From: Welwitschia mirabilis
Taxonomy: Eukaryota; Gnetophyta; Gnetopsida; Welwitschiales
Length of the DNA: 46,356 nucleotides
Reading direction: 5' to 3'
NCBI GenBank assembly: GCA_051453625.1
Contig: JBOZIK010000001.1
Span: forward strand, 185,678,901 to 185,725,256
In this document: positions 43,600-46,356 of the stretch, in pieces
Layout of the letters: the number at the start of each line of letters is the position of its first letter
How positions within the stretch are numbered: position 1 is the first letter of the stretch
The notes under the pieces: model-generated
The model's input: only the letters and a program-made list of their open reading frames with translations
What the model was told of the DNA's origin: nothing
Database searches by the model: none
Translations under genes and position numbers: made by a program

Positions 43600-43800
43600 G
43601 GTTTTAGAAATAAGAGGAAAATCTAGCAACTCCACAAACCAAGGCACATAATTGTCTTCTAGAGCATTAACATTAAAATTCTGTTTCCATCCTTTAACTT
43701 TTAAAACAATGTAGTGATGAATAAATGTAAGCAAAGAAGTTGTTTTCTCTGAAATAGGTTTCAATGAACTCAACTAGTAAAAAATTCCAAGGAAAATATT
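43600..43800 (-). pseudogene. Possible DUF4283-like (LINE ORF1) remnant
   Basis: A minus-strand frame without stops reads LKPISEKTTSLLTFIHHYIV, then LKVKGWKQNFNVNALEDNYV, then PWFVELLDFPLISKT. The 'GW..NF……P(V)W(V).L.(D/N)(L)PL' order resembles the DUF4283 domain found in plant LINE ORF1 and related proteins. Upstream in the same sense (44150-43927) a frame MDVVKEYFLNCDNMRVLIFI exists but does not clearly fit. The call rests on a short stretch and may be chance. Confidence 0.27.
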
Positions 43801-44570
43801 TTACATGTAATGTTACAATATTATAACATAATTAAAACAAATTAATCTCTTCTAAGGCCGATGTCGATCTTGGGAGATAACCAACATTTGTAAGAAAATA
43901 TATCATGAGGAAAAATCTACAACATGTTACTCAAATAAACCATCAATTAAGATAAAATCAAAATTTGTACTTGCTATTCTAACTTTGGAATTATATGATG
44001 AGGTTCTTTGAGATCCATATTCAATAGTGTTTATAATATTTGAATTTCCCCTTAGAAATAAGGAGATTATTATAAAGATTAGAACCCTCATGTTGTCACA
44101 ATTCAAAAAATACTCTTTGACTACATCCAAATCTTTGTAATTAAAGAAAAACTTCTTTACTTCACATCACCAAATCTTCTCAATTATGGGAGAAGAAAAA
44201 GGAGTGTTTTAAAAGATGTAACTATAAAACTAGTAAACGAATCATAAAGAGTCCCAATTTTAGTGAAATTCCAACCCTAAGAGACAAGCTTAATGCTGGT
44301 CTTCGTATTCATTGGAACAGGAAACACGCTAAAGGCATGAATAAAACATGATTTTAATTAACCATTATAAAATTACTAAGAGAATCATTAAAAGTCCCAC
44401 TTGCAATCCAACCAAGACAAGCTAACAAGGATGCTCAAAGCATAAGGAAAACATAATTTTAAATAGTCAAGGGACTCATTCAAAAATGTCTCCTTGTGGT
44501 CCCCACCACCACCATTACCTTCAATTTGACCATGTTTTTGTCATTCTTAAAGATATTTCAATCCCTTTGA
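43801..44570. other. Unrecognised transition DNA before the gene-like island
   Basis: AT-rich, no motif. A short internal repetition occurs: GACAAGCTTAATGCTGGTC... near 44283 and GACAAGCTAACAAGGATGC... near 44414. Both are followed by an AAAACATRATTTTAA word. Confidence 0.35.
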
Positions 44571-44670
44571 AATATCTCATCTCATCAGCATTGATGCGAC
44601 GCCGACGCGTGTCTTTATCCTGAAGTCGATTGAGCACAGAAGCCATTGAATGTACGTCCTCATCAATTCC
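44500..44670 (-). other. Candidate small exon or ORF, minus strand
   Basis: ATG at 44646 opens MASVLNRLQDKDTRRRRINA, then DEMRYFKGIEISLRM, then TKTWSN and stop (41 codons). The composition is protein-like and CpG-rich (CGTCGGCGTCGC). It could be an exon: AG precedes GACGTACATTCA on the 5' side and GTAATGG follows the stop. I do not recognise the protein. It overlaps the start of an opposite-strand open frame (next entry); at most one is likely to be coding. Confidence 0.27.
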
Positions 44671-44957
44671 CAGAAAAGATTAACTTGAATTTCAATCCAA
44701 GGATCACCCATAACACAATTACTGTTTTGGTTACAGAGAAAGCCCACATCAAACACCAGAAGTCTGACATAAGCAAAGGCCGCAACAATCCCATATCTGC
44801 TGTGACTTCTAAGACAGGCAAGCAAACCCAAAGGAAAACTATCTCCAGTTTGATTAAAAATGTGAATAAGCCCTCCGGTCGCATGGGCTTTGTTTTGCCC
44901 TGCGCTCCGGAAAAGCGAGCAAGAAAGAGTTTACCAGGACGGCAGAACCATCGATGA
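44634..44957 (+). other. Open frame, 108 codons, plus strand, no ATG start
   Basis: Continuous frame from after TGA 44631 to TGA 44957. It reads VRPHQFPEKINLNFNP, then TSKTGKQTQRKTISSLIKNV, then EKRARKSLPGRQNHR. It is hydrophilic and Lys/Arg-rich with a nuclear-protein-like C-terminus. It would have to be an exon, since no ATG opens it (the frame's first M-like codon is TTG); ...GAGCACAG just upstream is a possible splice acceptor. No family recognised. The antisense frames of similar length are hydrophobic and look like shadows. Confidence 0.3.
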
Positions 44958-45020
44958 CATGGCCGTTAACAGCAACGCGGCGACAATTTCAGAGCACGGA
45001 CCAGGTAGCGCAACGGCAGC

Positions 45021-45030
45021 GTATAAACCC
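45021..45030 (+). promoter_or_regulatory. TATA-like site, plus strand
   Basis: GTATAAACCC, in GC-richer, CpG-containing DNA (GGTAGCGCAACGGCAGCG just upstream). It is followed by a leader-like, pyrimidine-containing region and then a donor-like CCG|GTATCT at 45355/45356. It could be the core promoter of a plus-strand host gene. Inference only. Confidence 0.35.
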
Positions 45031-45090
45031 CCGTATATTCTCTCAAAAGACATGTGACAGTCAAAGCAAACGAAGGGCTTCTCCCCTTAC

Positions 45091-45237
45091 CTTGCAGTTG
45101 GATATTGCTCCATACGGGCTGTAGCCCTCGGTTATGTAAACTGGTCCAGTAACGATAGAGTAAGAGCCGCAGGAGGAGCTTTTTGGGAAAAGGGGAGCGG
45201 GAATTAGGACATGGTTTTTGGCGACGGAAGAAGGCAT
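45091..45237 (-). CDS. Candidate first coding exon of a host gene, minus strand
   Basis: ATG 45237 (context CTCTGGATGCC) opens 49 codons, MPSSVAKNHVLIPAPLFPKS then SSCGSYSIVTGPVYITEGYS and PYGAISNCK. It ends exactly at a strong donor, TGCAAG|GTAAGG (junction 45091/45090), phase 0. The frame stays open further upstream into Arg/Lys/Glu-rich codons (to about 45390), which would suit either a longer N-terminus or a purine-rich complement of a plus-strand leader. I do not recognise the protein, and the downstream exon is not certain. The alternative is that this DNA is the 5' exon of a plus-strand gene and the frame is chance. Confidence 0.35.
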
Positions 45238-46356
45238 CCAGAGATGCTGGAATTCGGCTTCTGTTGCTGGTCTCGCTGGAACCACCTGCAATTGCCCTCT
45301 TGCCCTTCTCCTATCCTCTTCAAGTTGCCGGCTTCTCTTCCCGAATGGCCTTCCGGTATCTCTCTTCTTTTTCTGAGTTCTGTTGTTTTGGTTATCTTTG
45401 TTTTCGGTTCCTTTGTTTTCTGTGTTTTGAGTTAGTTAGGGTTCTCTTTGAGGCATGAGCCTCTGTGACTTTTATGTCACTGGAATTGGGCCCTTCTCTT
45501 GATTATAAGAGGCAGCACACGGGTTCTGGAGATAAGTCTGATTCATCTTTATTCGTTTTGGGACTACAGGGTTCAGTTTGTTGTTACTTAAGATTTGGCT
45601 TTTTGTTGTTTCGGTCACGTAAATCAAAATTCTGGTATTCCTAAGGACACCAACAAGACTTAGTATTTGCAGATTTTGTGATCTTGTGTAAGACTTTAGT
45701 GAAAGAACGAGGACATTTGTGGAATTTGTTCTTAATACTGGAATTCTCTTAAGAGTCCAGCAAATTGAGATGGACGAAAGGAAAGGGACTATTGGCCAAC
45801 CACATTCTTGAGATCTCGATATGTTTCTGGTTTGCGCGTCATCTTATTTATTCGATGGATACGAAATCTGTCTCATACAAAACAATTCACAGGTTCTGGG
45901 TATTAGTTTGATTAAACTTTGTTCCACTGAGAACTAAAAAGAACAATCTGCTCTTTTTGAGTAAGATCCCTTTTAAACGTACGATATATCACGTGTTTCT
46001 CTAGTGAATTTGTGGTATTTTAACCTGATCAATCCTATGAAATTTCATAGACTTCGCAATTCTCTTTTGAAGTAAGAATTTCATGAATTTGTTCCGGATC
46101 TTACAATGGTCCCACAGTCACACAAATTGATGGTGAATTGTCTGTTCGCCACCTACACTCTGGAACAACACTAGTATAAAAATCCAATATCCTGTCCATA
46201 TTAGAGCTCTGTTTATGAGTTCACATAATAGCTGCTAATCATTTGAGGATTTCTATTCAGCTTCTGAGATTAGCTTTGTAATTAATTTATTTGAACCTCC
46301 AACATGGAGTTTACTTGCATACTAAGCTGTTGTGTTTTATTGATGAAGGCAAAGGA
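45238..46356 (+). other. T-rich leader/intron-like tract at the window edge
   Basis: From 45300 the plus strand is pyrimidine-rich, with donor-like CCG|GTATCTCTC at 45355/45356, then about 1 kb of T-rich, stop-filled sequence (TTGTTTTGG, TTTGTTTTCGG runs). This is what plant first introns look like. No LTR or transposase motif is seen. The acceptor would lie near or beyond the end of the window, so the gene itself is not visible. Confidence 0.35.

Noticed and set aside
44990-45025. GGTAGCGCAACGGCAGCG considered as part of a tRNA
   Set aside because: No acceptor stem, anticodon loop or TYC arm can be built around it.
45183-45458. 91- and 74-residue plus-strand frames with leucine/phenylalanine-rich ends
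   Set aside because: They run straight through a donor-like site into T-rich intron-like sequence, and three frames are open over the same stretch, so no coding frame can be chosen.

Overview
This is an angiosperm (or at least seed-plant) nuclear intergenic region, very AT-rich and packed with old, decayed retrotransposons. The evidence is plant-type Ty1/copia and Ty3/gypsy polyprotein remnants, a plant L1-type LINE fragment, long simple-sequence repeats, CpG depletion and assembly gaps. No bacterial operons, rRNA, tRNA or CRISPR were seen. I cannot name the species. All calls come from reading the sequence by eye; no database search was possible.

Layout. Positions 1-4761 hold a gypsy remnant (element E, + strand): a protease piece, a tandemly repeated integrase C-terminus/3' segment and a probable LTR. 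Positions 5190-6020 hold the 3' end of a LINE on the - strand. From 6021 to 12341 the sequence is mostly unrecognised AT-rich DNA. The exception is a coding remnant at 10138-11165 that looks like the plant 'putative plant transposon protein' domain.

Element A (12342-31539, + strand) is a copia element with both LTRs, gag, protease, integrase, RT, RNase H and an extra ORF3 after pol. It is interrupted inside RT by element D (about 17018-27317, - strand). D is a full-length Athila-like gypsy element with ~1.1 kb LTRs, PBS, gag, PR, RT, RNase H, IN and PPT. Element B (31695-41703, - strand) is a second copy of A's copia family, again with ORF3. B is inserted in an older copia element C (31545-31689 plus 41709-42330, + strand) and flanked by a perfect 5-bp duplication, ACTAA. 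From 42331 to about 44570 there is little to recognise.

From about 44570 to the end the base composition changes: CpG and GC rise, and a TATA-like site, a strong splice donor and a T-rich intron-like tract appear. This looks like the 5' region of one or two ordinary host genes, but I cannot assign product or orientation with confidence.

The most interesting observation is the ORF3 shared by copia elements A and B. It is about 347-350 codons long in both, has a matching N-terminus and an acidic C-terminal tail, and lies 115 bp downstream of a TATA-like site in both. The family therefore seems to be a long (about 9-10 kb) copia lineage, possibly SIRE/Maximus-like, with a third gene and a possible internal promoter. 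Its LTR U3 regions are also dense in W-box (TTGACC/T) cores. All copies here carry stops, frameshifts and altered catalytic residues and are not functional.
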